Assembly: GCA_022695795.1 (NCBI GenBank)
Contig: MU404152.1
Span: forward strand, 62,001-126,000
Direction: 5' to 3'
From: Biscogniauxia marginata
Lineage: Eukaryota > Ascomycota > Sordariomycetes > Xylariales > Xylariaceae
DNA length: 64,000 bases
The translations under genes and the position numbers were made by a program. Below the pieces are notes generated by a model. It searched no databases, was not told the origin of the DNA, and saw only the letters and a program-made list of their open reading frames with translations. Below, piece after piece: positions 1 through 13,298 of the stretch; within the stretch, counting starts at the first letter, position 1; each line of letters opens with the position of its first letter.

Positions 1-559
1 GTCGGCCCTATGGAGATATCAGAGACTATTCATTTTTTAGATAGCGATGTAAAGCTATGTATGGTAACTTACAAGGTCGATTCTGGCCGCACGAGCGCAA
101 AGGGGGAGAGAGCATTTCGGGATTGTTGAGCCTTCGGATTAATCAGCTGCACCGAACAAGTGCCTCTAGGTATCTTCAGCTTCCAACTTACTAGCAATGG
201 CCTTGACAAGGCCTGCCGTATTGGTCGTATCATATTCGCCCTAGACATCGTGACGCAATTGCTACTCGCATTTCAACGGAGCGAACTGCGAATGCATAGC
301 ATCAATCGAGTTTTGGGAGCCACCACCTGCACTTGACCCAAACCAAATTTGATTCCTTATCGATAATACGAAAAACGAGAAACCAGATGCTTATAGTGGG
401 GCTATGCAGTAAAGAGCTACCTAGGTACCTACATGCAGGCAGAGCTATCCCACTTCCACCCCACCTTGTAATTATTACTACCTCCATCCACATTCCTCCA
501 ACGACAACCCAACAGCCGCCAACTTTTATGACTTTACCTTCACCAAGCTTACAGTCAAG
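1..559. other. Intergenic, upstream of csn5
   Basis: I see no gene here. Short open frames on both strands lack splice support and family resemblance. A palindromic CCTAGGTACC-type motif lies near 418-432; the same motif recurs in many spacers of the window. The last 100 bases probably carry the csn5 promoter and 5' UTR. Confidence 0.6.
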
Positions 560-1682
560 ATGGAGGTGGCAATGAAATCGTGGGGTAAGCTTTGAACAAT
601 ACTACCACATATTGACTCATGTTTTTCAGAGCTTCTCCCACTGACGTTTGCTGTCCGCAGAACTCGACAACGACGTCAAGCTGGTCGATCCCACCCGCGA
701 CGCCCTATACAACTACTCCCCGGCCCGGCAGAAGGACGAGAACGACGCGCGGCCGTGGAAGAATGACCCGCGGCACTTCCGGCACGTGCGCATCAGCGCC
801 GTCGCCCTCATCAAGATGGTGATGCACGCGCGGTCGGGCGGCTCGATCGAGGTGATGGGCCTGATGCAGGGGTACACGGACGGCGACACGATCGTGGTGA
901 CGGACGCCTTCGGCCTGCCGGTAGAGGGGACCGAGACGCGCGTCAACGCCCAGGACGACGCCAATGAGTACATGATCCAGTACCTGCAGCTCTCGCGGGA
1001 CCAGGGCAGCCGCGAGGAGAACGCCGTCGGCTGGTACCACAGCCACCCGGGCTACGGCTGCTGGCTCAGCGGCATCGACGTCGGCACCGAGCAGATGCAG
1101 CAGAAGTTCAACGACCCCTTCGTCGCCGTCGTCATCGACCCCGACCGCACCATCAGCGCCGGCCGGGTCGAGATCGGCGCGTTCAGGACGTACCCCGAGG
1201 ACTACGACGCGCCCAAGGCGAGTAATGGCGCCGGTGGTAGTGGTAGTGGTAGCGGTGGCGAGGGCGGCAGCAACACATCGGGGCGGGCGGTGCCGCTGGC
1301 GAAGGCCGAGGACTTCGGCGCCCACGCGAGCAAGTACTACGCGCTCGAGGTGTCGCACTTCAAGTCGACGCTCGACTCGAGCCTGCTCGAGCTGCTGTGG
1401 AACAAGTACTGGGTGCAGACGCTGTCGCAGAGCCCGCTGCTCACGAACCGCGACTTCGGCAACAAGCAGATGCTCGACCTCGGCTCCAAGATCCGCGAGG
1501 TGACCGCGTCGGTCCAGCGGACGAGCCGCGGCGGCCTCATGGCCCAGTCGAACAAGATGGACGGCGAGATGGAGAAGCTCTCGCGCACGAGCCACGCCGT
1601 CACCATGCAGGAGAAGCAAGGCTTGATGGCGAGCGAGGTCAAGGCTAAGATCTTCAACGGCCTGGATTCTGCGGCTACGTAG
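560..1682 (+). CDS. csn5: COP9 signalosome subunit 5 (deneddylase)
   Basis: This is the catalytic subunit of the COP9 signalosome, which removes NEDD8 from cullins and so controls SCF-type ubiquitin ligases; in filamentous fungi the complex governs development. Exons are 560-584 and 661-1682 (intron GTAAGC...CCGCAG), giving about 348 residues starting [13 protein letters not shown]. The first exon has only eight codons and a shared Glu codon, so the start at 560 rests on frame continuity and on resemblance to family N-termini. The MPN+/JAMM zinc site is complete: Glu72, then [14 protein letters not shown] with His135, His137, Ser145 and Asp148. A Gly/Ser-rich linker near residues 190-215 separates the MPN core from the helical C-terminal part. 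The gene is convergent with the synthetase downstream, with 282 bp between stop codons. I am very sure of the family. Confidence 0.96.
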
Positions 1683-1742
1683 GAGGCGTTATTCGATCCA
1701 CGGAGGACGATTGAATTAGGGAGGGTGGAGCTTAGAACAGCA

Positions 1743-1770
1743 CCCCCCTCCCCCTCCCCCTCCCGCTCCC
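1743..1770. repeat. C-rich tract (G4-capable on minus strand)
   Basis: Four or more runs of three to six C separated by single T or G lie between the convergent 3' ends of csn5 and the synthetase gene. On the minus strand this reads as G runs compatible with a G-quadruplex. It would be in the csn5 3' UTR or the terminator region of either gene. Function is not shown by sequence. Confidence 0.6.
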
Positions 1771-1964
1771 GGGTGCTAGCTAGAGGTGGAAACAGGGGGG
1801 CACCTTTATGTGGACATGAAGCATTGTGTGGCGTTTGGGGGAGGCGAGACTTTTCGATCACGACAATAATCATACAGGGTCTATGAGACACTACACGGAA
1901 TATGGTACACAGATTTTCTCTTTTCCTTTTTGACGGTTCTGAACAAGGTGACTAGCTCTCCTCT

Positions 1965-5301
<3,337 letters not shown>

Positions 5302-6790
5302 ATGGCAGCACCTGGACCGGGTGCAGGCAGCGCAGATGTCGACTTGTATGGTGGGTAACCTGTCTTTCCCCGGAAAACCCCCGTGTTGAATTCACGTTGC
5401 TGACGCGTACATTCAGAGCTTCTCGGCGTTGACAAGTCCGCGAGCGCCAGCGACATAAAGAAAGCGTACCGCAAGGTGAGTAATCTCGTCCAGGAGCATG
5501 CTACTAATGTGCTCGTGTGCTAATGCTACATAGCTTGCCCTTCAACACCACCCCGATAAAGTCCCCGAGGACCAACGAGAAGAGTCGGAGGCCAAGTTCA
5601 AGACGGTAACACAAGCCTACGAGATCCTTCGAGATGACGACAAGCGAGCCATGTACGATAAGCATGGCATGGCCGCCTTTGACCCAAGCAGAGGCGGTAT
5701 GGGCGAGGAGGTTGATATCAACGATATCCTGTCGCAAATGTTCGGCATGGGCATGGGCGGCATGGGCGGACCTGGAGCCGGCCCTAGAAGACCTAGGCGC
5801 AGCCCCGACGAGGAATCGAAATACACTGTTTCCCTAGAAGATCTCTACAAGGGAAAGACGGTCAAGTTTGCTGCCAACAAGCAAGTTATCTGTAGCACCT
5901 GCAAAGGTTCCGGGGGTAAAGATAAGGTGAAGCCCCAACAGTGCGATCGCTGCAAGGGCAATGGTGTCGTGGAAGCCTTCCGTCAGATGGGCCCGGGCCT
6001 GGTCACTCGCGAATCTGCTATTTGCGATAGATGTTCGGGATCCGGCAACTACTTCAAGGAGAAGGACCGCTGCAAGAAGTGCAAGGGCAAGCGGACCATC
6101 CCGGAAACCAAACCCCTAGAGCTTTACATTCCTCGAGGTTCATATCAAGGCGAGCGCATCGTTCTAGAAGGCGAAGCTGACCAGCACCCGGACCAAACCC
6201 CCGGTGATCTGGTCTTCATTCTCGTCGAAGAGCCGCACGATGTATTCAACCGGATCGGCAACGACCTCTCGGCCGATATGCCCATCACTCTTGCTGAGGC
6301 ATTATGCGGCTTCTCTCGCGTTGTCTTGAAGCATCTTGACGGTCGTGGCATTCAAATTAACCATCCACGAGGCAAGATCCTGCGGCCAGGCCAGGTGCTC
6401 AAAGTTGAGGGCGAGGGCATGCCCTTGAAGCGTGGAGAGGAAAAGGGTGATCTCTACCTTATGGTCAAGGTCGAGTTCCCCGACGACGGCTGGCTGAAGG
6501 AGGATGATGCCGCATATGAGTCACTTCAGAAACTCCTTCCAGCTCCTGCCCCGGAGATCAAGGCTGAGGAGGTCGACGAGGTGGAGTACGACGATGAAGC
6601 CGACATTGATGACGTATGTTTCCTTCCTTATTTTATTCATTTATTTATAAATGTTTGTATGTGTGTCCTCGGGCAACGTTGCTAACTCATTCTACAGATG
6701 GGGGCAAATCAAGGTGACCCGCGGTACGGAGATGGCTGGGAGGACGATGACGACGAAGCTGCCGGACAGCCGCAGTGTGCACAGCAGTAA
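5302..6790 (+). CDS. mas5: Type I DnaJ/Hsp40 co-chaperone, farnesylated (Ydj1/Mas5-like)
   Basis: This is a cytosolic Hsp40 that stimulates Hsp70 ATPase and delivers unfolded clients, including mitochondrial precursors. Exons 5302-5350, 5417-5475, 5534-6613 and 6698-6790 give 426 residues. The J domain (about residues 13-80) has the HPD tripeptide at 42-44. A short Gly/Met-rich linker follows. The zinc domain (about 156-222) holds four CxxC repeats ([31 protein letters not shown]). The C-terminal client-binding region runs to about 370 and an acidic tail follows. The final 30-codon exon ends in CAQQ, a CaaX box for farnesylation, as in yeast Ydj1 (CASQ). Without the last exon a predictor would run into intron sequence and lose the CaaX, so the 6614-6697 intron matters. 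Start chosen at the first ATG, giving [20 protein letters not shown]. Confidence 0.95.
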
Positions 6791-7339
6791 TGATCTTTAC
6801 TTTTACGAGATATGAACCTCGGTTTATTTGTCAGGGTTTATAGCAGTCTTACGCAAGTCCATAGACATGTGGCGACTTCATTGTCCTTAAGAGTGGTACT
6901 CTCGGTATGTGTTTTTCGATAGACGGCATTGAGGGATTACAAAGGTTATGACTACAGCTCACTGGAAGACGGCAACTTCGGCCAGCAGTACCTAGTGGCC
7001 CTTGGAGGCGGAAAGGAACATCAGATAGGGGCTACAGTTTCGTATGACAGAAATACTCCCCAAATTCACCAACTGCCTTACACCTACATAGGTGTTCTAG
7101 GTTAGGTGACATTATGATTAGATAGATCGCCGTACGGGGGAAGTTGGGTTTGTTCAACCGCCCCATTCTTCCCCATATCCCGCAATGTTACAAATTCACG
7201 CATCGTCATTTGTGGAATATCGGCCTCTTACTTACTCTTGACTAACTGCGTTGACTATCGAGAAATGTGAGCGATTGCATTTCGTTATTTCTCACGGATA
7301 GCATTGAGAGAGGACTCGAAGAACTTGCTGCTCGCTGTC
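6791..7339. other. Intergenic
   Basis: Downstream DNA of the DnaJ gene. I see no coding segment, tRNA or repeat in it apart from a TACCTA/TAGGTG-type motif near 7082-7105. Confidence 0.5.
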
Positions 7340-7456
7340 ACATACGATCGTAGGATTGAGAATGCTCGACACCCCGTCCGCTCTACCCTAGATAAGCTCG
7401 AAAAGAGGACTCTTGTGGAGGGGAGACCGGACGTGGCGCGGGAAGCACGGACCTTA
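7340..7456 (+). pseudogene. 5S rRNA-like relic
   Basis: The segment opens with ACATACGATCGTAGG, very close to the conserved 5' end of ascomycete 5S rRNA (ACATACGACCATAGG). At the expected distance come CCCGTCCGCTC (7373-7383) and a box-A-like AGATAAGC (7390-7397; family AGTTAAGC or ACTTAAGC), then TGGAGGGGAGACC in the place of the 5S box C (TGGGTGGGTGACC). The 3' end does not pair with the 5' end as helix I of a functional 5S rRNA must, and internal helices are disrupted. Dispersed single 5S genes and pseudogenes are known in filamentous ascomycetes. I read this as a decayed 5S copy; a strongly diverged 5S variant is a weaker alternative. Confidence 0.5.
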
Positions 7457-7559
7457 GCTTGCGATGGGGCGACGACGGTAATGTGCCGTTTCTCGGCCCC
7501 CACCCATAACACCGCCCCGCCAAATCGCGCCATGTCCGGTCTCCCCTCCACAAGAGTCC
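7407..7559. repeat. 34-bp inverted repeat with 85-bp spacer
   Basis: The arms 7407-7440 and 7526-7559 are reverse complements over 34 positions with one mismatch. The left arm contains the box-C-like part of the 5S-like relic, so the right arm is an inverted duplicate of 5S-derived sequence. The whole can fold into a long hairpin if transcribed. Confidence 0.9.
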
Positions 7560-7826
7560 GGTCCGAGGGATTACCTATGAGGTAAACGATGGTCGAAATT
7601 AAACAAAAAAGTATTCCAGAATTAGAGACCTAATGTTGTTGCGGCGTGGCTCACCAGGTACCTATATATGTACCCGTGCCCCACAGCCCACGCGCACAGA
7701 TTGTAAATATGTGGTTTCTTTTCTCCTCAGCTTATTAATTCATCTCGTTGATTGCAGCTGCGAGAGCCCTGTCTTCGCACCCCCGCATCCTGTGCCCTGA
7801 CGAGTTATCCATAGTCGTTTTTTAAT
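7560..7826. other. Promoter-side spacer of the 7827 gene
   Basis: No gene seen. It contains a CAGGTACCTATATATGTACC motif of the palindromic type found elsewhere in the window and presumably the promoter of the next gene. Confidence 0.4.
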
Positions 7827-8799
7827 ATGTCGCATCACATCGGACACTCACGCCAGTTGACTATTAATTTTTGTAACCGTATCTTGGAATATATTCGTGA
7901 GAATAAGTCTTTAAGCAAGTTCGTCACCGTCAATGATTTCCGCCACGCTAAAGGTTTACGAAACTTTAAGATCGACCGCACAGACCTCGACTTGACCACC
8001 GGAGAGCCGGCCGACTGCGATACAAACTTCTTTCATCCACATTTGGTAGAAAATATACGTTCTTCACTCAAGGAACATCACATAGTAGTACCTTACGAGC
8101 CTTCATCCCCTAAAACCCCTCCAGCCTACAGCGCCCAGCGTTTATGCTTCGACCTAGACGACTATGATGACCTTCTATTGTACAGTGTGTGGAAGCAAGC
8201 TGAGTAGGTGATCTTTGCACAGCTTTACTGTACCTTTCTCTCATGCCAACATCCCGGTACACTGACATTAGATAACCAGCTTCAACGCAATACTGGATAT
8301 ATGTGAGGAAGTCATGGGCACGGCCGAAGACCGAAAATGCATGATTTACAATGGCCATGACATCAAGGGTGGCAAAACGACTCATATCTCATGCTTCTTT
8401 GCGCTTTGGTTCGATCAAGAGCATGAGAAGCTAGCTCTTGGAGAGCTAGTCTGTATAATGGCGATGACCCTCCACAAGCTTTCTGAACCAGGATTCGAGA
8501 ATCATCGCATCTGCCCAGTGAGTATTTTAGTTCTACTTCTTGATATTTATTTACTCTACTCCGAACTTTGCATTTTGCTAATTCCTCTCAAGGTTCTTCT
8601 TTTTTCAGCCGCATTTAGGAGCATCCGTATTATCTCTGCCCTTGTTGATGGTAGTACGTCTACTATTCATATCCAAGTCACACCTATCGAAACGTTCGAC
8701 AAAGAGTTCTACATAAGCGAAGAAAGGGGGGAAGCATCGGACAAGGCAGCGAGGATGGTGGGTTGGCGCTGCAATACCCCATGCGGGGATACTAAATAG
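7827..8799 (+). CDS. Hypothetical fungal protein
   Basis: Three exons join without a stop: 7827-8203, 8280-8517 and 8593-8799, giving 273 residues from MSHHIGHSRQL to TPCGDTK. The first intron (GTAGGT...ACCAG) removes the in-frame TAG that closes exon 1 in the raw frame. The second is 75 bp, a multiple of three and stop-free, so it could be retained without breaking the frame. The last exon then reads RIISALVDGSTSTIHIQ, where a DG-S/T turn and beta-like alternation are visible. No signal peptide or membrane span is evident. The middle part (ALWFDQEHEKLALGEL) is probably helical. I do not recognise a characterised family; the arrangement resembles uncharacterised fungal proteins often found near effector-type or accessory loci. 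Codon use fits a real gene. Confidence 0.65.
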
Positions 8800-10439
8800 G
8801 GGCAAGACGCATTCAATATCGATTGGATGCATGTCGCTACTATTGTCGTATACTGCCTAGCTCTATTCGTCACATACACTTCTCTGCAATGAGTCTCCTC
8901 TTCATTCTCTCTTCTCCTTGTCTTTTCAGTCCATGTCTATAGTAGATTGCAATTCAAATTTCTCATTCCCACTACAAGCAGTGAGGTGTGTGGCTGGAGT
9001 CCATTGTCAGGCAGTCTGCATCCGCCATCCGCATGTGTGTAACTCCGATGCGACGTGTATGATACATGAAAATCTTGATTTTAAGAAAAACGTGTTATGA
9101 GCCTTAACTTAGTAAGGCTTATATTTCAACAGAAAAGTGAAGCAATAACTACCACCTTCTAGGTGGTACGTACATCCTGACGTAACTGGATTTACTCTCA
9201 TGGGTAATTCGCATGAGAGTTTAATGGGAAAACAAACATTACAATAACACTACGTTCATATGCACTCATATCTTCATTGGAAAGTAAAGACATAATTGGG
9301 TACATAGCAGTCATGATAGCTATAGTGGCTATGTAAATCCAGGGTTACATGGCCTTCCGCATGCTATTCGCCAAGCCCTTGCCTAGTACCATTTATTACG
9401 TTAGGAGTAGTGCATACCTAATAGGTAGTTCGTGCGCACTGTCTAGGTAGATAGCTTGATTGTTAGGTTTCCCTCATCACAGCCCACCTAGCTTTGGCTT
9501 CGTCTCAGACACACACACACACACACACAAGATTGGAATTTTTAGTGATGGAAAGGATAGGAGCTGACGAAGTAAGTCGTTGAGTTCACTCAATCTTCCC
9601 ATACACGGCAATGTTAAGATCGTGGAGAAAGCTGTCCACATCCTGCTCATCTTCTCACAACCATTTTCCTTCACCCCCTGTTTAGAGTAAACAATTTTTC
9701 CCTTTGGTGTGCGTATGACTTCCATTCACAAATCCCAATTAGTTACTTATGTGATGTACTAATCTACTTACGCTTATCATCCATGTCACTATTTACTTGT
9801 GATGAAGCACCAAGTATCAAGGTATGGGGTAGTTAAATACCTACACTGTTGTTGCGCAGTGAACTAGATATATAGCTACCTAGGGTACCGTACTTATACC
9901 TAAATACTAGGTGTCTTTTCGTTCCATTAGAGGTACGTACCTACAAGTAGTGGCTGGTCTATTGTACACCTGGCAGATCTATTTTTTACAGTGACATTAC
10001 TAAGGTGGATATACCGGATAACATGAAAACTATATATCCATAGACTTAACTTCAGGCTCTGGCACTAGTAACCCATCCAGAGCCCCGGAGGCTATATATT
10101 CAGGGGTATAATGTGCCTGTGCATACATTTTAATTATGGACAGAGAAGTGGTGTCCAAAAACGTCGCCTTGCATAAAGCCATGGAGTATGATTCTGTCTC
10201 ATGTGTCATGTACTCACAACCCGCAGAGAAGGTAACGGGCAGGGGTGAGAACCTATGAGCTGTATTTCACATTATAAAAAGAAAACGACTCTTATCCTCA
10301 GGGTCTTCAAGGGACACCGAGACGCCACATGACACGAGGTTCCCTTTCTAGTCTTATTCACAGCGGTAAATCAGGATGTCTATTAGACGAACGCCACAAC
10401 TATTTACACATCGTGATAGTTTGATTTAACATTATATAC
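8800..10439. other. Gene-free spacer
   Basis: Base composition falls gradually from the gene block towards the AT-rich core. Short open frames occur but none has a plausible product. Apart from an AC microsatellite at 9509-9529 and several CCTAGGTA-like motifs (near 9446, 9880, 9945) I see nothing. Confidence 0.5.
9509..9529. repeat. (AC)10 microsatellite
   Basis: Ten tandem AC dinucleotides plus one A are read directly from the sequence. Confidence 0.98.
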
Positions 10440-11714
10440 TTTAAAACCAAAATTTTGTGATTAAGAAATAGAGCCTTGAAATAAATGATACCATTGTTTA
10501 TGTAAATCACCTAGCTAATGCGGAGACAATTGTTGTAACATGTGAATATAGTTCGGAGATTAACAAACCCTGCTTATCAATGAGACCTCAAGTAAACCAT
10601 TACGAATTTTGTCAAAGGTTTCTCATGGATCACCTGATTTTTGCCTCCTTAATAGTATCGAGACATTCGCTCCTACTTTGTTTTAATGAGGAATTATACG
10701 AAACAAGATATATAATCATGATGTACATAATAAGAAAAGCTGGGGTGCTAATTAAGGAAACTAAAACTAACTTATTAAGGAAGCGGTTTTATTAACTCAA
10801 GTTACTATGTAAAGCCAAAGTTAAAAGCAGGGTAAAGATAATGAATTTATAAAACTTTTAATATAAAGCCGTTATATTTTATAATGAACTAACAACTAAG
10901 TTATTAATAAAAAAGTGAAAAAAATAATAATATTATAAGAATATTTAATTATTTATCGAGAATAAAATTTTTAAAAATGTTTAATTAAAGCAAGATATAT
11001 ATATATTACGTTATAATTATTATATATATTAAATGGTTTAAAAAAAGTGGTTTTAAAAAGTAAAGAATCTTAATTAATATAATGAAACTTAGTTTTTAAC
11101 CTTGATTTAAAAATTAATATTATATTTATAAATAACTAAGTAATTAAAACGAAATAACATGTCTTATAAGCAAGTAAGCCATATAAACGAATAAACTAGT
11201 TTTTATAACTTTTATAGTTTTAACTATTAAAAAATATTTACACGGCATTAAAATTAATTAATAATTAATATTATTTAAATCTTTTTTTTAGTTTTACGCT
11301 TTAAAAGCTAAATAACTTTTTATATTAAGTATTTAGTTTTTTAACGCGTAATTTAAATTAATTAATTTATTATATTTTTTAAGTTAAACCCCCTTAAAAT
11401 TAAAACAAAGAATTAATAATAAATAAAATTAATTATAACTCCTCGAAATTTAAATTATTAAATACCTTTTTACTTATTATATTATTAAACGTATTTTTAT
11501 TTATTATATAAATATATATATTATATCGTTTTTATTTAATTATTATTTTTTGAAACCTTTTTTCCTTATTATTAATTATAATATTATTCTTTTTAACTTA
11601 TAAAATTATTTCTTTTTTTTATATTAAATGTTTTTTATTTATAATTATTTATTAAAAATGTAATTTATTTCTCGAAAATAAATAATTTCATTTCGTAATA
11701 AAGTTATTTTATAT

Positions 11715-12153
11715 AACGTGCCACACAAGCGAGTGGACAAAACAAGCTCGCGAACGAAATGGTTTCTTATATAAAATCGACTTTTTCGAAAATTCATAAC
11801 TTTACTTATAGAAATCGGAAAAATATCGGACCTTTTTTTCTAGTTATATAACTATATAGTTTAACTAAAATAAAAATCAAAAAAAATTAATATTAAAAAA
11901 CATAAAAAGGAAACGCGTAAAAATTAAAATTATAATAAAATGTAGACCTTTTTACATATTTCTTTAAATATTTCACTTTCTATTTTTTAAAATTTTATTT
12001 TAATTAAATTATATAGTTATATAACTAGAAAAAAAGGTTCGAGATCTTTTCGATTTTTACGCGTAAAGTTATAAATTTTCGAAAAAGTCGATTTTATATA
12101 AAAAACCATTTTATTCGCGAGCTTGTTTTGTTCACTCGCTTATGTAATACGTT
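11715..12153. mobile_element. Inner fold-back / MITE-like element, about 165-bp terminal inverted repeats
   Basis: The left arm from 11715 and the right arm ending at 12153 are reverse complements over about 165 bp with only scattered mismatches, around a unique centre of about 110 bp. Shared blocks include ACAAAACAAGCTCGCGAA and TATAAAATCGACTTTTTCGA. Terminal bases read AACGT...ACGTT next to T/A flanks, compatible with a TA target, though in this AT background that is weak. It has no coding capacity, so it is a non-autonomous element. Confidence 0.75.
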
Positions 12154-12562
12154 AAGCTAAATTTTATATAATTAAATTAATTCTTTTTAATTTAAAAAAG
12201 TTATTATTATGTTACTTTTTATATAAAAAACGTATATATTTTCTTTTAACCTCGATATAAATTAAGTATTTTAAAAAGTTAAAACATTTATAATAACTCG
12301 CGAGGTATTTTTATAATTTAATTATATTATAAATAAAATTAAAAAGTATTAAAAATTATTTTATAAATATTATAAATATTTATAATTAATTTATAAAAAT
12401 TAAATTAATATTAATATATAAAGTGTTTTTATTACGAGATAAAATTATTTATTTTTAAAAAATAAATTATATTTTTAATAAGCGACATAAAACTAAAAAT
12501 AAGTAATTATAAATAAGAAAATTATTTAATATAAAAAATAATATTATAATTAATAATATAAT

Positions 12563-12912
12563 TATGACGAACCTCCTTTTGTGTTTTTAGTTAACTAACT
12601 TCACAAGTGAATATATACTAGGTTTTTTTAATTTAAAGGTAATAATAAATTAAGATTAGTTTAAATGATTTATAATGTTTTATTTGTCAAAGAGATTTCA
12701 AGATACTTTTATTATAATATTAAGAAGTAATTATAATCTTAAATTAATAGCTAAAGAACGAGAGACTAATTACATAAGAAATTCTAATTTTCTTATACTT
12801 GTTCTTCTTTTCATATAAATAGAGTGAATAGTGAATCGCACATTCTTAATCCACTATTCACTATTTGTAATTATATAACCCGCACGTGTTTAATGTTTCG
12901 ATGGTCGTAACA
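12563..12912 (+). mobile_element. Solo LTR, RIP-mutated copy
   Basis: This 350-bp segment aligns along its length with the solo LTR at 29125-29520. It begins TATGACGAACCTCC (the other copy begins TGTGACGAACCTCC) and ends GGTCGTAACA, identical to the other copy. It is flanked by the direct repeat ATAAT (12558-12562 and 12913-12917), a candidate 5-bp target duplication. In the first 75 aligned bases nearly every difference is C-to-T or G-to-A towards this copy. The 3' third differs and is shorter. No internal retroelement sequence is adjacent. Confidence 0.85.
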
Positions 12913-13251
12913 ATAATATATATAGCTAATTTAATTATAATACACATATTTATATAACGAATAAAAATATAATTAATAACATTTATATAATAAATAAAAA
13001 AATATTTAATAATTTAAATTTCGAGGAATTATAATTAATTTTATTTATTTTTTATTTTTTATTTTAATTTAAAAATATAATAAATTAAATAATATAAATC
13101 ACGCTTTAAAAAACCAAATACTTAATATAAAAAAGGTATTTAGTTTTTAAAGTATAAAGCTAAATAAGATAATTCAAATAATAGTAATTATTAATTAATT
13201 TCGATGCGGCGTAAATAATTTTTAATAATTAAAAGTATAATAACTATAAAA

Positions 13252-13298
13252 TTTCGTTTGCGAGCTTGTTTTGTTTACTCGTTTATATAATACGTTAT
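13252..13298. repeat. Third copy of the fold-back terminal sequence
   Basis: The segment TTTCGTTTGCGAGCTTG... to TACGTTATA matches the right end of the inner element (12107-12154) in the same orientation with few changes. It forms the outer end of the larger inverted repeat, so both elements share about 45 bp of terminus. Confidence 0.75.

Noticed and set aside
705..1619. Long minus-strand frame of 304 codons opposite csn5
   Set aside because: It is a shadow of GC-rich csn5 coding; composition is Arg/Val/Leu-biased and no start or family fits.
10580..10795. 71-codon frame at the edge of the AT-rich block
   Set aside because: AT-rich chance frame without coding character.
12826..12863. Short inverted repeat (GTGAATAGTGAA against TTCACTATTCAC) as an independent element
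   Set aside because: It lies within the mutated solo LTR and is best seen as part of that copy.
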